Under the pieces are notes generated by a model, which was given only the letters and a program-made list of their open reading frames with translations, was not told the DNA's origin and made no database searches. A stretch of 64,000 bases of DNA from Candidatus Methylopumilus sp. Its GTDB lineage: Bacteria; Pseudomonadota; Gammaproteobacteria; Burkholderiales; Methylophilaceae. The position numbers were made by a program, and so were the translations under genes. This document shows, one piece after another, positions 10,456 to 23,033 of the stretch. The DNA is taken from NCBI GenBank assembly GCA_024640945.1, contig JAHEEA010000001.1, positions 1 to 64,000 of the forward strand. The letters are read 5' to 3'. Each line of letters begins with the position of its first letter. The first letter of the stretch is position 1.

Positions 10456-10953
10456 ATGAGTCGCGGTTTTGTTAAAGAAGATGATTTAGAACTTGCAGGT
10501 ACTAACCTGCCAGAACGCCCTGTCAGCGAACACCCTAATTATGTGACACCTCAAGGTTTGAACCAATTAGAACAGTTTGTTGAAAAGCTTGCTAACGAAC
10601 ACCGAGCACTCTCGCCTAAAAGCGAAGATCCAACTGTGGGCCAGAAGCTAGCGAGCATTGAACGTGATTTACGCTATTACGAAGCACGACTAGAAAAGGC
10701 GATCTTGGTAGAACCTGCTAGTGAAAAACCAACGAGCGCTGTATTCGGTACAGCAGTGACCGTAGAAGATGAGAATGGCGATCAACATCGATTCAATATC
10801 GTGGGTGAAGATGAGGCTGACGCTAGCATCAATAAAGTCAGTTATGTATCACCATTGGCGAAAGCTTTAATTGGGCATAAGGTCAGTGAAAATGTACTTT
10901 GGAAACGCCCTGCTGGTGATTTAACTTTAGAAATTATCGATATTACTTACTAA
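10456..10953 (+). CDS. GreA/GreB-family protein with atypical coiled-coil tip
   Basis: 165 aa. The C-terminal domain (about 90-165: FGTAVTVEDENGDQHRFNIVGEDEAD...ISPLA-like SYVSPLAKALIGHKV) is a clear Gre/FKBP-like RNA polymerase secondary-channel module. The N-terminus has a Beta-proteobacterial-style leader (MSRGFVKEDDLELAG...) before NYVTPQGL, where GreB normally starts. The coiled coil (about 34-82) looks about a dozen residues shorter than E. coli GreB. The acidic GDRSENADY-type tip that drives transcript cleavage is not recognisable; SPKSEDPTVGQ occupies that place. It may bind polymerase without standard cleavage stimulation. It follows guaA closely. Confidence 0.8.
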   Translation: MSRGFVKEDDLELAGTNLPERPVSEHPNYVTPQGLNQLEQFVEKLANEHRALSPKSEDPTVGQKLASIERDLRYYEARLEKAILVEPASEKPTSAVFGTAVTVEDENGDQHRFNIVGEDEADASINKVSYVSPLAKALIGHKVSENVLWKRPAGDLTLEIIDITY

Positions 10954-10971
10954 CTTAAGAAAAAGAACAAC

Positions 10972-11574
10972 ATGAACGTTACCACCGCAATTGAAACGCG
11001 CCGCTCGATTAAATCTTACGATGCTTCACACAAGATGACAGAAGCTGAGATTAATCAGCTCATTTCTTTATCCATGCTTTCGCCCACTGCATTCAACATT
11101 CAGCACTGGCGATTTGTAATGGTTGAGGATGCTGCACTTCGTCAGCAAATCCAAGAGGTCAGCTGGAATCAAGCACAAGTCACAGAAGCTTCGGCATTGA
11201 TTGTATTAGTTGCGGATGTTCAAGCTTGGGCAAAACAACCTGAACGTTACTGGAAAGATGCGCCTCAAGCCGTGCAAGACTTTTTAGTACCTGCAATTAC
11301 GCAATACTACACTGGCAACCCACAAGCGCAACGAGATGAAGCAATGCGCTCATGCGGCATGGCTGCAATGACAATGATGCTAGCAGCAAAAGAAATGGGC
11401 TATGACACTTGCCCTATGGATGGCTTTGATTTTGATGCCGTCGCAAAACTACTTAATTTACCAGCCGACCATATTCCAACAATGTTTGTGACTGTGGGCA
11501 AAGCAACAAAAGAAGCTTGGCCTCGCGGTGGTCAATTAAGCATTAATGATGTATTGATTAAAAATAAATTTTAA
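10972..11574 (+). CDS. Nitroreductase family protein
   Basis: FMN-dependent oxidoreductase of the nitroreductase fold, 200 aa. The N-terminal AIETRRSIKSYDASHKMTEAEI binds FMN phosphate, SPTAFNIQHWRF is the classic SPSxxNxQPW-like motif, and the C-terminal CPMDGFD...VTVGKAT region completes the fold. It has no signal peptide, so it is cytosolic. The substrate is unknown; such proteins reduce nitroaromatics or quinones, or act as dihydropteridine-type reductases. Likely co-transcribed from guaA/gre, with an 18-bp gap upstream. Confidence 0.87.
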   Translation: MNVTTAIETRRSIKSYDASHKMTEAEINQLISLSMLSPTAFNIQHWRFVMVEDAALRQQIQEVSWNQAQVTEASALIVLVADVQAWAKQPERYWKDAPQAVQDFLVPAITQYYTGNPQAQRDEAMRSCGMAAMTMMLAAKEMGYDTCPMDGFDFDAVAKLLNLPADHIPTMFVTVGKATKEAWPRGGQLSINDVLIKNKF

Positions 11575-11629
11575 TTTTTAATCAAATAATTATATAAAAC
11601 TATTAATAAAAGACTTTAGGAAATAAAAC

Positions 11630-13225
11630 GTGCTTATTAGCAATAACATCACCATGCAATTCGGCGCTAAGCCATTATTTGAAAACGTCTCAGTGAAGTT
11701 TGGTGACGGCAACCGCTACGGCTTAATTGGCGCTAACGGTTGTGGCAAATCAACCTTCATGAAAATCTTGGCAGGCGTGCTTGAGCCTACTGCTGGCAAC
11801 ATTGCTTTAGATAGCAACGAACGTATGGCTTGGTTGCGTCAAGATCAGTTTGGCTATGAAGATCAGCGCGTTCTTGACGTGGTGATGATGGGCCATGAAC
11901 AAATGTGGAAGGCTAATGTAGAAAAAAATGCGATCTACATGAATCCAGAAGCGACCGAAGAAGATTATATGAAAGCCGCCGAGCTTGAGTCTGTATTTGC
12001 TGAATACGATGGCTATACAGCTGAAGCACGTGCTGGAGAATTGCTATTAGGTGTTGGTATCCCTATCGACCAACATAATGGCTTAATGAGCTCCGTAGCG
12101 CCAGGTTGGAAGTTACGCGTATTGTTAGCACAAGCGCTTTTTGCAAATCCTGATATTTTGCTACTCGATGAGCCAACCAATAACTTGGACATCAATACCA
12201 TTCGCTGGTTAGAAGACATTCTAAATAACCGCGATTGCACCATGATTATCATCTCGCATGATCGCCACTTCTTAAACCAAGTATGCACACATACAGCCGA
12301 TATGGATTATGCAAAATTAACGGTTTATCCAGGCAATTATGATGACTTCATGGAGGCGTCAACGATGGCTCGTGCTCAACAAGCCAAAGACAACGCCAAA
12401 GCAAAACAACAAATTGCTGACTTGCAAGACTTTGTACGCCGCTTCTCCGCTAACGCTTCTAAAGCGAAGCAAGCTACCAGCCGGGCTAAACAAATTGATA
12501 AGATTAAAGTGGAAGACATCAAACCGTCTAGCCGCCAATATCCGTTTATCCGCTTTGAATATGATGACCGTGAGAAGCTACATCGTAACGCCGTAGAGGT
12601 TGAGAAGTTAAGCCATAGTTTTGATCGTGTGTTATTTAACGACTTCGATTTACTGGTTGAAGCAGGTGAAAAAATTGCCATTATCGGTGAAAACGGCATC
12701 GGTAAGACAACCCTACTCCGCTGCTTAGCACGCGACCTGACGCCTAACCATGGTTCAGTTAAATGGGCTGAAAAAGCCAATATCGGTTACTTTGCGCAAG
12801 ACCATGCTGAAGACTTTGAAGAAGACCTTAATTTATTCGACTGGATGAAACAGTTCACGCAAGCAGGTGACGATGACCAAGTCGTGCGTAGCATGCTTGG
12901 TCGCCTATTATTCTCTGGTGAAGACTTCAAAAAATCCGTTAAAGTGCTTTCTGGCGGTGAAAAAGGCCGCATGATGTTTGGTAAGCTCATGCTTGCCAAA
13001 ACCAATGTATTGCTGATGGATGAACCAACCAACCACATGGATATGGAATCCATCGAATCGTTGAATACCGCTTTAGATAGGTACAACGGCACACTATTCT
13101 TTGTCAGTCATGACCGTGAATTTGTAAGCTCTTTAGCAACACGCATTTTAGATGTGCGTGCTGATGGCATTATTGATTACTCAGGCAACTACGAAGACTA
13201 CCTAGCTAGCCAATTGGTAGAATAA
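11630..13225 (+). CDS. ABC-F family ATPase, YbiT type
   Basis: Ribosome-associated ATPase with two nucleotide-binding domains and no membrane segment, 531 aa, close to E. coli YbiT (about 530). Domain 1 Walker A is GANGCGKST with Walker [12 protein letters not shown]. Domain 2 has GENGIGKTT, signature LSGGEKGRM and [11 protein letters not shown]. The P-site tRNA interaction linker lies between them at about 245-300 (Ala/Lys-rich [15 protein letters not shown]...). GTG start at 11630 behind AGGAAATAAAAC. ABC-F proteins relieve ribosome stalling or gate initiation; which applies is unknown here. Confidence 0.92.
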   Translation: MLISNNITMQFGAKPLFENVSVKFGDGNRYGLIGANGCGKSTFMKILAGVLEPTAGNIALDSNERMAWLRQDQFGYEDQRVLDVVMMGHEQMWKANVEKNAIYMNPEATEEDYMKAAELESVFAEYDGYTAEARAGELLLGVGIPIDQHNGLMSSVAPGWKLRVLLAQALFANPDILLLDEPTNNLDINTIRWLEDILNNRDCTMIIISHDRHFLNQVCTHTADMDYAKLTVYPGNYDDFMEASTMARAQQAKDNAKAKQQIADLQDFVRRFSANASKAKQATSRAKQIDKIKVEDIKPSSRQYPFIRFEYDDREKLHRNAVEVEKLSHSFDRVLFNDFDLLVEAGEKIAIIGENGIGKTTLLRCLARDLTPNHGSVKWAEKANIGYFAQDHAEDFEEDLNLFDWMKQFTQAGDDDQVVRSMLGRLLFSGEDFKKSVKVLSGGEKGRMMFGKLMLAKTNVLLMDEPTNHMDMESIESLNTALDRYNGTLFFVSHDREFVSSLATRILDVRADGIIDYSGNYEDYLASQLVE

Positions 13226-13242
13226 TCACAAAATGTGAACGT

Positions 13243-13278
13243 AAAAAAAGCGACCTAGATTTCCAGGTCGCTTTTTTT
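13243..13278. terminator. Bidirectional intrinsic terminator between ybiT-like gene and parvulin
   Basis: AAAAAAAGCGACCT paired with AGGTCGCTTTTTTT around an eight-base loop. The A/T runs allow termination of both convergent genes. Confidence 0.92.
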
Positions 13279-13288
13279 ATATCTAAAA

Positions 13289-14092
13289 TTACAAGCTGTT
13301 AGTCACTTTAGCAGCTTCTCTTAATTTCTTAATAGCTTCTAAACGCTGTTGTTGCAACAAACCGCCACGCAATTGAGGAAGTACATCATCAAACTTAGGC
13401 GCTTTAAATTGACGATTCTCTTCAACGCGCACAATTTGCCAACCAGCAGGTGTTTCAATAGGTGCTGCAGTCATACCGCCCTCACCAAGATTAACGACCA
13501 CTGAAGAAACAGCAGGGATAATTTGATTAGGCAACACCCAACCTAAACTACCGCCGTCTTTAGCACTTGGATCGATAGAAGATTCTTTTGCCACTTTAGC
13601 AAACGACTCACCTTTTTTAATTTTTGCAATAAGGCTACGTGCATCTGCATACGTCTTAGTCACAATATGGCTCAATCTGTACTCATAGGCCTGATCGCCG
13701 ATTGCAGCAATTTGTCTGTCATATTCAGCTTTAAGTGCAGCCTCACTAATTGGATGTTTCTTATCGTAATCCGCTAAAAACAAATCAACCATAAAATTAC
13801 GTTTTAACTCTACCAAACCTGCTTGACCTTCTGCAGTCTTATCCAAACCTAATTTAGCTGCCTGCTGGGCTAAAATCTCGCGATTAATAAACTCCTCTTT
13901 AATCAGATGGCGTAATTCAGGGGTATCTTTCTTACCTTGCTGAACATTTAAGTTCACACTACGCTCAATAAGCGCGCTAGGAATTGCAACTCCATTAACA
14001 GTCGCAGCACTATCAACAGCTGGCTTAGGAGCCGCAAAAGCAGAACTTTGAGTCATAATAATCAGCAAACATGCTAATGTAATTTTTTTCAT
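13289..14092 (-). CDS. Periplasmic parvulin-type peptidyl-prolyl isomerase
   Basis: 267 aa. The signal peptide MKKITLACLLIIMTQSSAFA precedes a mature protein beginning near APKPAVDS. A SurA-N-like helical region (about 30-130) is followed by a rotamase domain (about 145-245) with SHIVTKTYADARSLIAKIKKGESFAKVAKESSIDPSAKDGGSLGWV, the parvulin signature. It probably acts as a periplasmic folding chaperone/isomerase like PrsA or PpiC. I chose ATG 14092; an in-frame TTG three codons upstream would add nothing to the signal peptide. Terminates against the ABC-F gene. Confidence 0.9.
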   Translation of the reverse strand: MKKITLACLLIIMTQSSAFAAPKPAVDSAATVNGVAIPSALIERSVNLNVQQGKKDTPELRHLIKEEFINREILAQQAAKLGLDKTAEGQAGLVELKRNFMVDLFLADYDKKHPISEAALKAEYDRQIAAIGDQAYEYRLSHIVTKTYADARSLIAKIKKGESFAKVAKESSIDPSAKDGGSLGWVLPNQIIPAVSSVVVNLGEGGMTAAPIETPAGWQIVRVEENRQFKAPKFDDVLPQLRGGLLQQQRLEAIKKLREAAKVTNSL

Positions 14093-14240
14093 ATCTTTCA
14101 AATAATAAAGTTGCGCAACTTCACACTAAGCACAAAAACTTATAAAGAGCTTTAACTTAAGGTGAAGCACCTAATACAGCTTACAGAAATTTAACATCAT
14201 TTGACTAGACAAACAGATCAAACTTAGTGAAACTTGAGCG

Positions 14241-15641
14241 ATGAAAAGATTACATCTTTTAGGCTACGCAGTCTTTACAGCACTTCTCGTTTTGCTAGCC
14301 TACGACTTACTTAACAAGCCTTTAGCTAGCGTCCAAGAAAGCAAGACGTTGGTGGTGATTACGCCTAACGGGCCTAATACTTACTACATTAAAGACGAAG
14401 GTGAATACGCAGGCTTTGAATACGACTTAGTTAATCTTTTTGTTAAAGAGCTAGGCCCTGAGTATTCAGCTAAATTCGTCATGACAGGCCATGTAGCAGA
14501 TGTCATTCCAGACCTATTGGACAATAAAGGCCACATCGCTGCTGCCAATTTAAGCATCACTATTGAACGTCAAAGAAATGTGGCATTTGGAACGCCTTAT
14601 CAAATAGCTCAACAACGCTTAGTTTTTAATAAAGATAATCTAAATCCACCTAAATCACTTAATGAGTTAAGTGGTAAGCATATTGTTGTTCCGTCAGGAA
14701 CAAGCTATGCACAGCGTCTAAAAACACTATCAAAAACCACCCCAAACATTAACTGGCGTGAAGACAAAAAAGCCAATACCGAAGAACTTCTAGAACAGGT
14801 GAATAGTGGCACATTGGATTACACAATTGCAGATAGCCATTTAATCTCAATACTCCAAAACTATTATCCAAATTTAGAACAAGGGATAAGCATTGGCGAT
14901 CCAGAAAAAATTGCTTGGGCCTTTCCTAAAAAGACTGACCCATGGCTATATCAAAAATCAGCGTCTTTTTTCAACAAAATCAGCCAAGATGGAACCCTAC
15001 TTCATCTAATAGATCGCTATTACGGGAACGCGAAACGCCTGGATACATTAGACGTCACTAAGTTCCTATCGCTAAGCAGAAGTGTCCTACCCAAATTCAC
15101 ACCGCTATTTAGGGAAGCTCAAGAAAATACCGATCTAGATTGGCGATTATTAGCTGCGGTTAGTTACCAAGAGTCGCATTGGGATCAATACAACACCTCA
15201 CCAACCAATGTGCGAGGATTAATGATGTTGACGGAAGAAACTGCCGACCATCTGGGCGTTACCGACAGACTAGACGCCAAACAGAGCATCATGGGTGGTG
15301 CCCGCTATATCAATCAGTTAAAGAAACAGGTGCCCGATAACGTTCCCGAGCCAGATAGAACATGGATGGCGCTCGCCGCCTACAATATTGGCTACTCACA
15401 TGTAGAAGATGCCCGTATTTTAGCTAAAAAACTACATAAGAATCCAGACAGATGGGCTGATGTTAAAACCACACTACCTTTATTAAACAGACCCGAATAT
15501 TATGCAAAAGCTAAATTTGGTTACGCCAGCGGTGGCGCACCCGTGATCTTTGTCGAATCAATCCGCACTTATAATGACATACTAGAAAAATACGCAGCAC
15601 CACACACCTCTATTTTTCCAAGCTTTAGCTTCACTAAGTAA
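14241..15641 (+). CDS. mltF: Membrane-bound lytic murein transglycosylase F
   Basis: 466 aa. An N-terminal membrane anchor/signal (residues about 5-24) is followed by a family-3 solute-binding-like domain (about 35-270, with the GFEYDLVNLFVKELG pattern) and a C-terminal SLT lysozyme-like domain (about 285-440). The catalytic Glu is in AAVSYQESHWDQYNTSPTNVRGLMML, and AYNIGYSHVEDAR is the typical closing motif. It cleaves peptidoglycan with 1,6-anhydro product, and the binding-protein-like domain regulates activity in E. coli MltF. Divergent from the parvulin gene, with a perfect palindrome AGTTGCGCAACT at 14109-14120 in the 148-bp gap. Confidence 0.93.
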   Translation: MKRLHLLGYAVFTALLVLLAYDLLNKPLASVQESKTLVVITPNGPNTYYIKDEGEYAGFEYDLVNLFVKELGPEYSAKFVMTGHVADVIPDLLDNKGHIAAANLSITIERQRNVAFGTPYQIAQQRLVFNKDNLNPPKSLNELSGKHIVVPSGTSYAQRLKTLSKTTPNINWREDKKANTEELLEQVNSGTLDYTIADSHLISILQNYYPNLEQGISIGDPEKIAWAFPKKTDPWLYQKSASFFNKISQDGTLLHLIDRYYGNAKRLDTLDVTKFLSLSRSVLPKFTPLFREAQENTDLDWRLLAAVSYQESHWDQYNTSPTNVRGLMMLTEETADHLGVTDRLDAKQSIMGGARYINQLKKQVPDNVPEPDRTWMALAAYNIGYSHVEDARILAKKLHKNPDRWADVKTTLPLLNRPEYYAKAKFGYASGGAPVIFVESIRTYNDILEKYAAPHTSIFPSFSFTK

Positions 15642-15649
15642 CAGCCAAT

Positions 15650-15676
15650 AAAAAAGCAGCTTTGAGCTGCTTTTTT
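15650..15676. terminator. Bidirectional intrinsic terminator between mltF and serS
   Basis: AAAAAGCAGCT-TTG-AGCTGCTTTTT stem-loop, with A and T tracts on the two sides, lies nine bases after the mltF stop. Confidence 0.9.
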
Positions 15677-15698
15677 ATTGTTTTTAATACAACATCAC

Positions 15699-16982
<1,284 letters not shown>

Positions 16983-16987
16983 TTAAT

Positions 16988-18298
16988 TTACTTCTTGGCT
17001 TTAGCCTGCTTATCCAGCTCAGCCAAATGCGCTAATTTTTCGCTTATTTTACCTTCAAGCCCACGATTTGTCGGCTCATAAAACTTCACTTCTCCTAAAC
17101 CATCAGGCAAATACTGCTCACCCGCTGCATATGCGCCCTCTTCATTGTGAGCATACCGATAATCTTTTCCATAATCCAAATTCTGCATCAATTTAGTTGG
17201 CGCATTACGCAGATGTAAAGGCACTGGCCTAGACTGATCTTGCGCAACAAAGGCTTTCACTTGGTTATACGCCATATAAACAGCGTTGCTTTTAGCGGCA
17301 ATCGCCAAATAAACCACGGCATTCGCAAAAGCCAACTCACCTTCAGGAGATCCTAAGCGCTCATAGGTCTGGCAAGCATTTAAGCAGATTTCTAAAGCCC
17401 TTGGATCAGCCAAACCAATATCCTCAATCGCCATACGAACCAAGCGACGACCAACATATAGCGGTTCAGCGCCTCCGTCTAACATTCGTTGCATCCAATA
17501 TAGCGCACCATCAGGATTTGAACCACGCACTGACTTATGCAGTGCTGAGATTTGATCGTAAAACGCTTCACCGCCCTTATCAAAGCGACGTGTCTTGCTG
17601 GCCATAGTTGATTGCAAGAAAGGCATGTCAATTTGCTTAATTTTAGCCTCAGCGGCTGCATTCAAAAGCCCCTCAACAAAATTTAACAAGCGACGGGCAT
17701 CACCATCTGCATAAGCAAGCACTTGAGTAGTCGCTTCTTCGTTCAATGTTACGTTTAAGCTCATTTCCTCTTGCGCACGAACGAGCAACTGGCCTAATTC
17801 AGATTCAGATAGCGCCTTCAACACAAAAACTTGTGAACGACTTAGTAACGCACTATTAACTTCAAATGACGGGTTCTCAGTGGTTGCGCCAATAAAGGTA
17901 ATCAAACCACTTTCAACAAACGGCAAGAATGCGTCTTGCTGACCTTTATTGAAGCGATGTACCTCATCCACAAACATGATAGTGCGGCGGCCTGATTGTT
18001 GTAAGGTATGCTCAGCTCGCTCAATCGCCTCACGAATATCTTTAATGCCAGAAAGCACGGCAGAAATAGGAATAAACTCAGCATCGGCCGTATTTGCAAT
18101 TAAGCGAGCCAATGTCGTTTTACCAACGCCTGGTGGGCCCCACAAAATCATAGAAGGCAACTTACCTGATTGAAAAGCCAATCTAAGTGGTTTGCCCTGC
18201 CCTAACAAATGAGATTGCCCAACAACTTCATCTAAAGTTTGCGGGCGTAGTTTCTCAGCGAGAGGTGCTTGAGGTTGATTAGGGGCGAATAAATTCAA
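16988..18298 (-). CDS. rarA: Replication-associated recombination protein A (MgsA/WRNIP1 family AAA ATPase)
   Basis: 436 aa. The N-terminal LAEKLRPQTLDEVVGQSHLLG leads to the AAA+ core with Walker A GPPGVGKTTLARLIA (about 54-68), Walker B FVDEVHRFNKGQQDAFLPF and sensor GATTENPSF. The C-terminal tetramerisation region includes GGAEPLYVGRRLVRMAIEDIGLADP. Acts at stalled replication forks with SSB and RecA. Lies between lolA and serS, an order common in proteobacteria (lolA-rarA-serS downstream of ftsK). Confidence 0.96.
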   Translation of the reverse strand: MNLFAPNQPQAPLAEKLRPQTLDEVVGQSHLLGQGKPLRLAFQSGKLPSMILWGPPGVGKTTLARLIANTADAEFIPISAVLSGIKDIREAIERAEHTLQQSGRRTIMFVDEVHRFNKGQQDAFLPFVESGLITFIGATTENPSFEVNSALLSRSQVFVLKALSESELGQLLVRAQEEMSLNVTLNEEATTQVLAYADGDARRLLNFVEGLLNAAAEAKIKQIDMPFLQSTMASKTRRFDKGGEAFYDQISALHKSVRGSNPDGALYWMQRMLDGGAEPLYVGRRLVRMAIEDIGLADPRALEICLNACQTYERLGSPEGELAFANAVVYLAIAAKSNAVYMAYNQVKAFVAQDQSRPVPLHLRNAPTKLMQNLDYGKDYRYAHNEEGAYAAGEQYLPDGLGEVKFYEPTNRGLEGKISEKLAHLAELDKQAKAKK

Positions 18299-18311
18299 GA
18301 TATTTCCTGAA

Positions 18312-18920
18312 TTATTCTCTTAAGACATCTGCGCCTGATGGTGGCGTGAATTTAAAAGAAGCTGCTGGAATTTTAATATTGCGCTCAAGATTACTAAATT
18401 GAATAAGCGTTCTATTGCCGAAGCTGTCATGCAACTCCATTTCCATTAAAGCATCTTCTTTAAAGCCTAAGAACACTCGCTCAAATCCAGTTTCTTTAAG
18501 CTTAGGAATTGCAATGACCCATTCAAGATCACCTTTACGACTGACATCCTTGATATCAAAAGCACGTTCCATTTCTTTACCTCCAGCAAGAAGCGCTGCT
18601 GGACTAGAACCCAGTGCTTTAGAAAAAGAACGGACAGTCACTTGATTAAGCTCTGGGTCGAACAACCAAACCTTTTCTCCATCACCGACAATCAACTGCA
18701 CATAAGGCTTGTTGTAATCCCAACGGAATTTACTAGGCTTTTGTAATTTCATATGCCCAGTCACTTCTTGAGTTTTATGCCCTTGCTTATCAAACACCGT
18801 TTGTTGTAAATCAGCTTCAGCAGTTTGGGTATTTTGAAAATAATCCTTCATTCTCTCCAAACCGGCGGCCTGAAGATTGAATGTAGTAAAAATCAAAGCT
18901 AAAACAAATAGTTTTTTCAT
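18312..18920 (-). CDS. lolA: Outer-membrane lipoprotein carrier protein LolA
   Basis: Periplasmic chaperone that carries lipoproteins from LolCDE to LolB. 202 aa with signal peptide MKKLFVLALIFTTFNLQA. The mature part has the expected pattern: TAEADLQQTV, KPSKFRWDYNKPYVQLIVGDGEKVWLFDPELNQVTVR, and the late FSNLERNIKIPAASFKFTPPSGADV. It starts 7 bp downstream of ftsK. Several lipoproteins in this window (M48 protease, lipocalin, binding protein) could depend on this route. Confidence 0.95.
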   Translation of the reverse strand: MKKLFVLALIFTTFNLQAAGLERMKDYFQNTQTAEADLQQTVFDKQGHKTQEVTGHMKLQKPSKFRWDYNKPYVQLIVGDGEKVWLFDPELNQVTVRSFSKALGSSPAALLAGGKEMERAFDIKDVSRKGDLEWVIAIPKLKETGFERVFLGFKEDALMEMELHDSFGNRTLIQFSNLERNIKIPAASFKFTPPSGADVLRE

Positions 18921-18927
18921 ATACGCT

Positions 18928-21222
18928 TTATTCCTGGCCGCCCGGGGCTAAAACTTCACGGTTGCCATTACTTTGCATCGAGGAAACCAAGCCAGCACGC
19001 TCCATTTGCTCAATCAACCTAGCTGCGCGGTTGTAACCAATGCGCAACTGACGTTGTACCGCAGAAATAGATGCGCGACGGGTTTTAAGCACGATAGCGA
19101 CTGCTTCATCATATAGCGGATCTGACTCATCACCGCCACTACCAAAATCACCAGCTTCCCCACCATCTTCTGACGAGCCTCCAGTCAAGATACCTTCAAT
19201 GTAATTAGGCTCACCTTGCAATTTAAGATGTTGTACTACGCGATGGACTTCAGCATCACTCACAAACGCACCGTGGATACGTTGTGGGAACGTAGTACCT
19301 GGCGGTTGATACAACATATCACCCTGACCAAGCAAAGCTTCAGCACCCATTTGATCAAGAATCGTGCGCGAGTCAATTTTGCTAGATACCTGGAATGCAA
19401 CACGAGTTGGGATGTTGGCTTTAATCAAACCTGTAATCACATCAACAGAAGGACGCTGTGTCGCGACAACCAAGTGAATACCGCAAGCACGTGCTTTTTG
19501 TGCTAAACGCGCAATCGGCTCTTCAACTTTCTTACCAACTACCATCATTAAGTCAGCCAACTCATCAATCACCACGACAATTAACGGCAGTTCATCTAAA
19601 GGCTCAGGGCTATCTGGAGTCAATGTAAATGGATGCGTAATTGGATTGCCATCTTTAATTGCATCTTTGATTTTTACGTTATAACCAGCCAAATTACGCA
19701 CACCAAGTGCTGACATTAATTTATAACGGCGTTCCATTTCAGCCACACACCAGTTCAAAGCATTTCCTGCTTGGCGCATATCCGTAATTACTGGTGCCAA
19801 CAAATGCGGGATACCGTCATAAACAGACAACTCCAACATTTTTGGATCAATTAAAATCATGCGAACTTTGTCAGCTTCAGCTTTGTAAACCAAGCTCAAA
19901 ATCATCGCGTTAATCGCTACCGATTTACCTGAGCCAGTGGTACCCGCAACTAAAACGTGTGGCATTTTCGCCAAGTCGGCAACCACAGCTTTACCAGCAA
20001 TATCTTTACCCATCGCAATAGCAAGTGGTGATGTCACGTCAGCATAAGCCTGAGAACCCATAATCTCGGAAAGGTAAACAATTTGACGTTTAGGATTAGG
20101 AATTTCCAAGCCCATGCAGCTTTTGCCAGGAATTGTTTCGACAACACGAATACTGACCACAGAAAGCGCACGTGCTAAATCTTTAGATAGATTCATCACT
20201 TGACTACCCTTAACCCCAGCCGCAGGCTCTAACTCATAACGCGTAATCACTGGGCCTGGCATCGCAGCCAAGACTTTCACTTCGATACCAAAGTCCATCA
20301 ACTTACGTTCGATTAAGCGAGAAATAAATTCCAAGGTTTCGGCAGATTGAATTTCAACTTCACCTTTAGGCTCATCCAATAAATGCAATGGCGGTAATGG
20401 TGAGTCCGGCATAGTTTCAAATAAAGGCGCCTGACTTTCTTTTTTAACTCGCTCACTCTTAGGGATTTCCAGCACAGGCGTTTCAATTTGAATTGGCGCA
20501 CGATCTTCCGTACGTTTGCGCTCTTGCTCTACGAATTCGGTACGCGCCTGTTCAGCAATGCGACCAACTTCCCTATCTTTTCTATCTTGCCATTTGGTTT
20601 TAACGAACTGATAGGTGTTGATGACCCCGCCACCCAATTTTTCAATTATTAATATCCACGACCATCCTGTAAATAAGCTAAATCCAGCGGCGATGGTAAA
20701 GAGAAGAATAAGCGTTGATCCAACAAAACCCAATGACTGACGCATCAAGCCGTCAACAACCGCACCTATCATGCCGCCAGAATTAAGTGGAAGCGTTGCA
20801 GGCAATTTAACGAGATGACCAAACTCCATGGCAGCAGATGCAACCAACACCATGCCGAAACCTAAAAAGTTGAGGAACAACAATGGCTTTTTACTTTGGC
20901 CAACAACATCTAAGCGCAAATAAACTAACCACAGCGCATAAAAAGCAAAGACTACCCACCACCACGCGGAAAAACCGAATAAAGAAAGCAGAACCGCAGA
21001 TAACTTAGCACCAAGTGCCCCGCCTGCATTATGAATATCATCTTGCGATGAAGTTGCGTTAAACCATGAAGGATCATTCACATAATATGTTAGAAGAATA
21101 AGCGCCAAATAAACGCCGAGCACCGAAAAAAACAACCACCAAGCCTCACGAACCAACCCTGCACTTTCAGCAGGGATTAGATTTGAAGCATTTGTATTCA
21201 CATTTTTTTTATTAAAAAACAA
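18928..21222 (-). CDS. ftsK: DNA translocase FtsK
   Basis: Divisome-linked DNA pump for chromosome dimer resolution, 764 aa. Four N-terminal membrane segments lie at about 27-48, 74-104, 112-130 and 168-195. A short linker (about 210-290, far shorter than in E. coli FtsK) follows. The motor has Walker [13 protein letters not shown] (about 428-439) and Walker [15 protein letters not shown]. The C-terminal gamma domain ([24 protein letters not shown]) recognises KOPS. The length is typical of betaproteobacterial FtsK/SpoIIIE. Confidence 0.96.
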   Translation of the reverse strand: MFFNKKNVNTNASNLIPAESAGLVREAWWLFFSVLGVYLALILLTYYVNDPSWFNATSSQDDIHNAGGALGAKLSAVLLSLFGFSAWWWVVFAFYALWLVYLRLDVVGQSKKPLLFLNFLGFGMVLVASAAMEFGHLVKLPATLPLNSGGMIGAVVDGLMRQSLGFVGSTLILLFTIAAGFSLFTGWSWILIIEKLGGGVINTYQFVKTKWQDRKDREVGRIAEQARTEFVEQERKRTEDRAPIQIETPVLEIPKSERVKKESQAPLFETMPDSPLPPLHLLDEPKGEVEIQSAETLEFISRLIERKLMDFGIEVKVLAAMPGPVITRYELEPAAGVKGSQVMNLSKDLARALSVVSIRVVETIPGKSCMGLEIPNPKRQIVYLSEIMGSQAYADVTSPLAIAMGKDIAGKAVVADLAKMPHVLVAGTTGSGKSVAINAMILSLVYKAEADKVRMILIDPKMLELSVYDGIPHLLAPVITDMRQAGNALNWCVAEMERRYKLMSALGVRNLAGYNVKIKDAIKDGNPITHPFTLTPDSPEPLDELPLIVVVIDELADLMMVVGKKVEEPIARLAQKARACGIHLVVATQRPSVDVITGLIKANIPTRVAFQVSSKIDSRTILDQMGAEALLGQGDMLYQPPGTTFPQRIHGAFVSDAEVHRVVQHLKLQGEPNYIEGILTGGSSEDGGEAGDFGSGGDESDPLYDEAVAIVLKTRRASISAVQRQLRIGYNRAARLIEQMERAGLVSSMQSNGNREVLAPGGQE

Positions 21223-21273
21223 AATAATTAACGGCCTAATTTAGTGAAAATTGAATATCAAAATTTAAGCTGA

Positions 21274-21282
21274 ATTATAGCA
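21274..21282 (-). promoter_or_regulatory. Extended -10 promoter of ftsK
   Basis: On the minus strand TGCTATAAT is a perfect extended -10 element (complement of 21274-21282), placing the start near 21267 and giving a 45-nt leader. No good -35 is seen, as is normal for extended -10 promoters. Confidence 0.5.
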
Positions 21283-21400
21283 GTATCAGACACTTCATAA
21301 CACGTGAGATTGACGGCAATCAATGCGCAAAAATTAGCGAGGATAAGCCAAAATATTTACGTTAAAATAGAGGGTAACAACGAACAATTTTTAGGAATAA

Positions 21401-22357
<957 letters not shown>

Positions 22358-22394
22358 AGTTACAAAAAATCATTGTTGAACGCCGCCTTACATC

Positions 22395-23033
22395 ATGAAC
22401 AGCGATTCAAGAATCAAAAATATCGAGCAAGCAAAACTGCTGATTAAGGCGCAGCAGCTTGAGAACCTCGAAAAAGAAAAAGCAGAAAAACTAAAGGCCG
22501 AACTGGCTCAGCAGCAAAAAACTGAAGATTTATTCTTGGCGGCAGTCAAAAATGCACGGCCTCTAAATACTAATCGCATACATCACGAACCCTCAAAACC
22601 CAAACCCATTCCTCAGCAATTTATTCGAGACGAGAAACAAGCCCTACGAGACTCTTTAAGTGATGGCTATATTCCTGCACACGAGCTAGAAAGCGGCGAG
22701 GAGTTGCTCTATTTACGCGAAGGCCAGTCACCTTCCATACTCAGCAAACTCAGACGTGGACATTGGGTCATTCAAGCCAATTTAGACTTACACGGCCTCA
22801 TCAGCGATGAAGCGCGCATTCAAGTAGGTGAATTTCTTGCTGGATGTAAAAAACGTGGAATCCGCTGCGTGCGAATTGTTCATGGTAAGGGCCTAGGCTC
22901 AAGAAATCGTGAGCCTATTCTCAAGCATAAAGTAAGAAACTGGTTGATACAGAAAGATGAAGTGATTGCTTATGCGCAAGCAAGAGCAACAGACGGCGGG
23001 AGTGGTGCCGTGATTGTTTTACTTAAAGCCTAG
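22395..23033 (+). CDS. Smr/MutS2-domain protein
   Basis: 212 aa. The N-terminal third (about 5-55) is a charged coiled coil rich in Lys, Glu and Gln. The C-terminal Smr domain (about 120-210) contains the nuclease-type motifs [19 protein letters not shown] and [26 protein letters not shown]. Proteins of the YdaL/SmrA type are predicted nicking endonucleases; some cleave stalled-ribosome mRNA. The stop codon overlaps that of ispF in a shared CTAG. Confidence 0.9.
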   Translation: MNSDSRIKNIEQAKLLIKAQQLENLEKEKAEKLKAELAQQQKTEDLFLAAVKNARPLNTNRIHHEPSKPKPIPQQFIRDEKQALRDSLSDGYIPAHELESGEELLYLREGQSPSILSKLRRGHWVIQANLDLHGLISDEARIQVGEFLAGCKKRGIRCVRIVHGKGLGSRNREPILKHKVRNWLIQKDEVIAYAQARATDGGSGAVIVLLKA

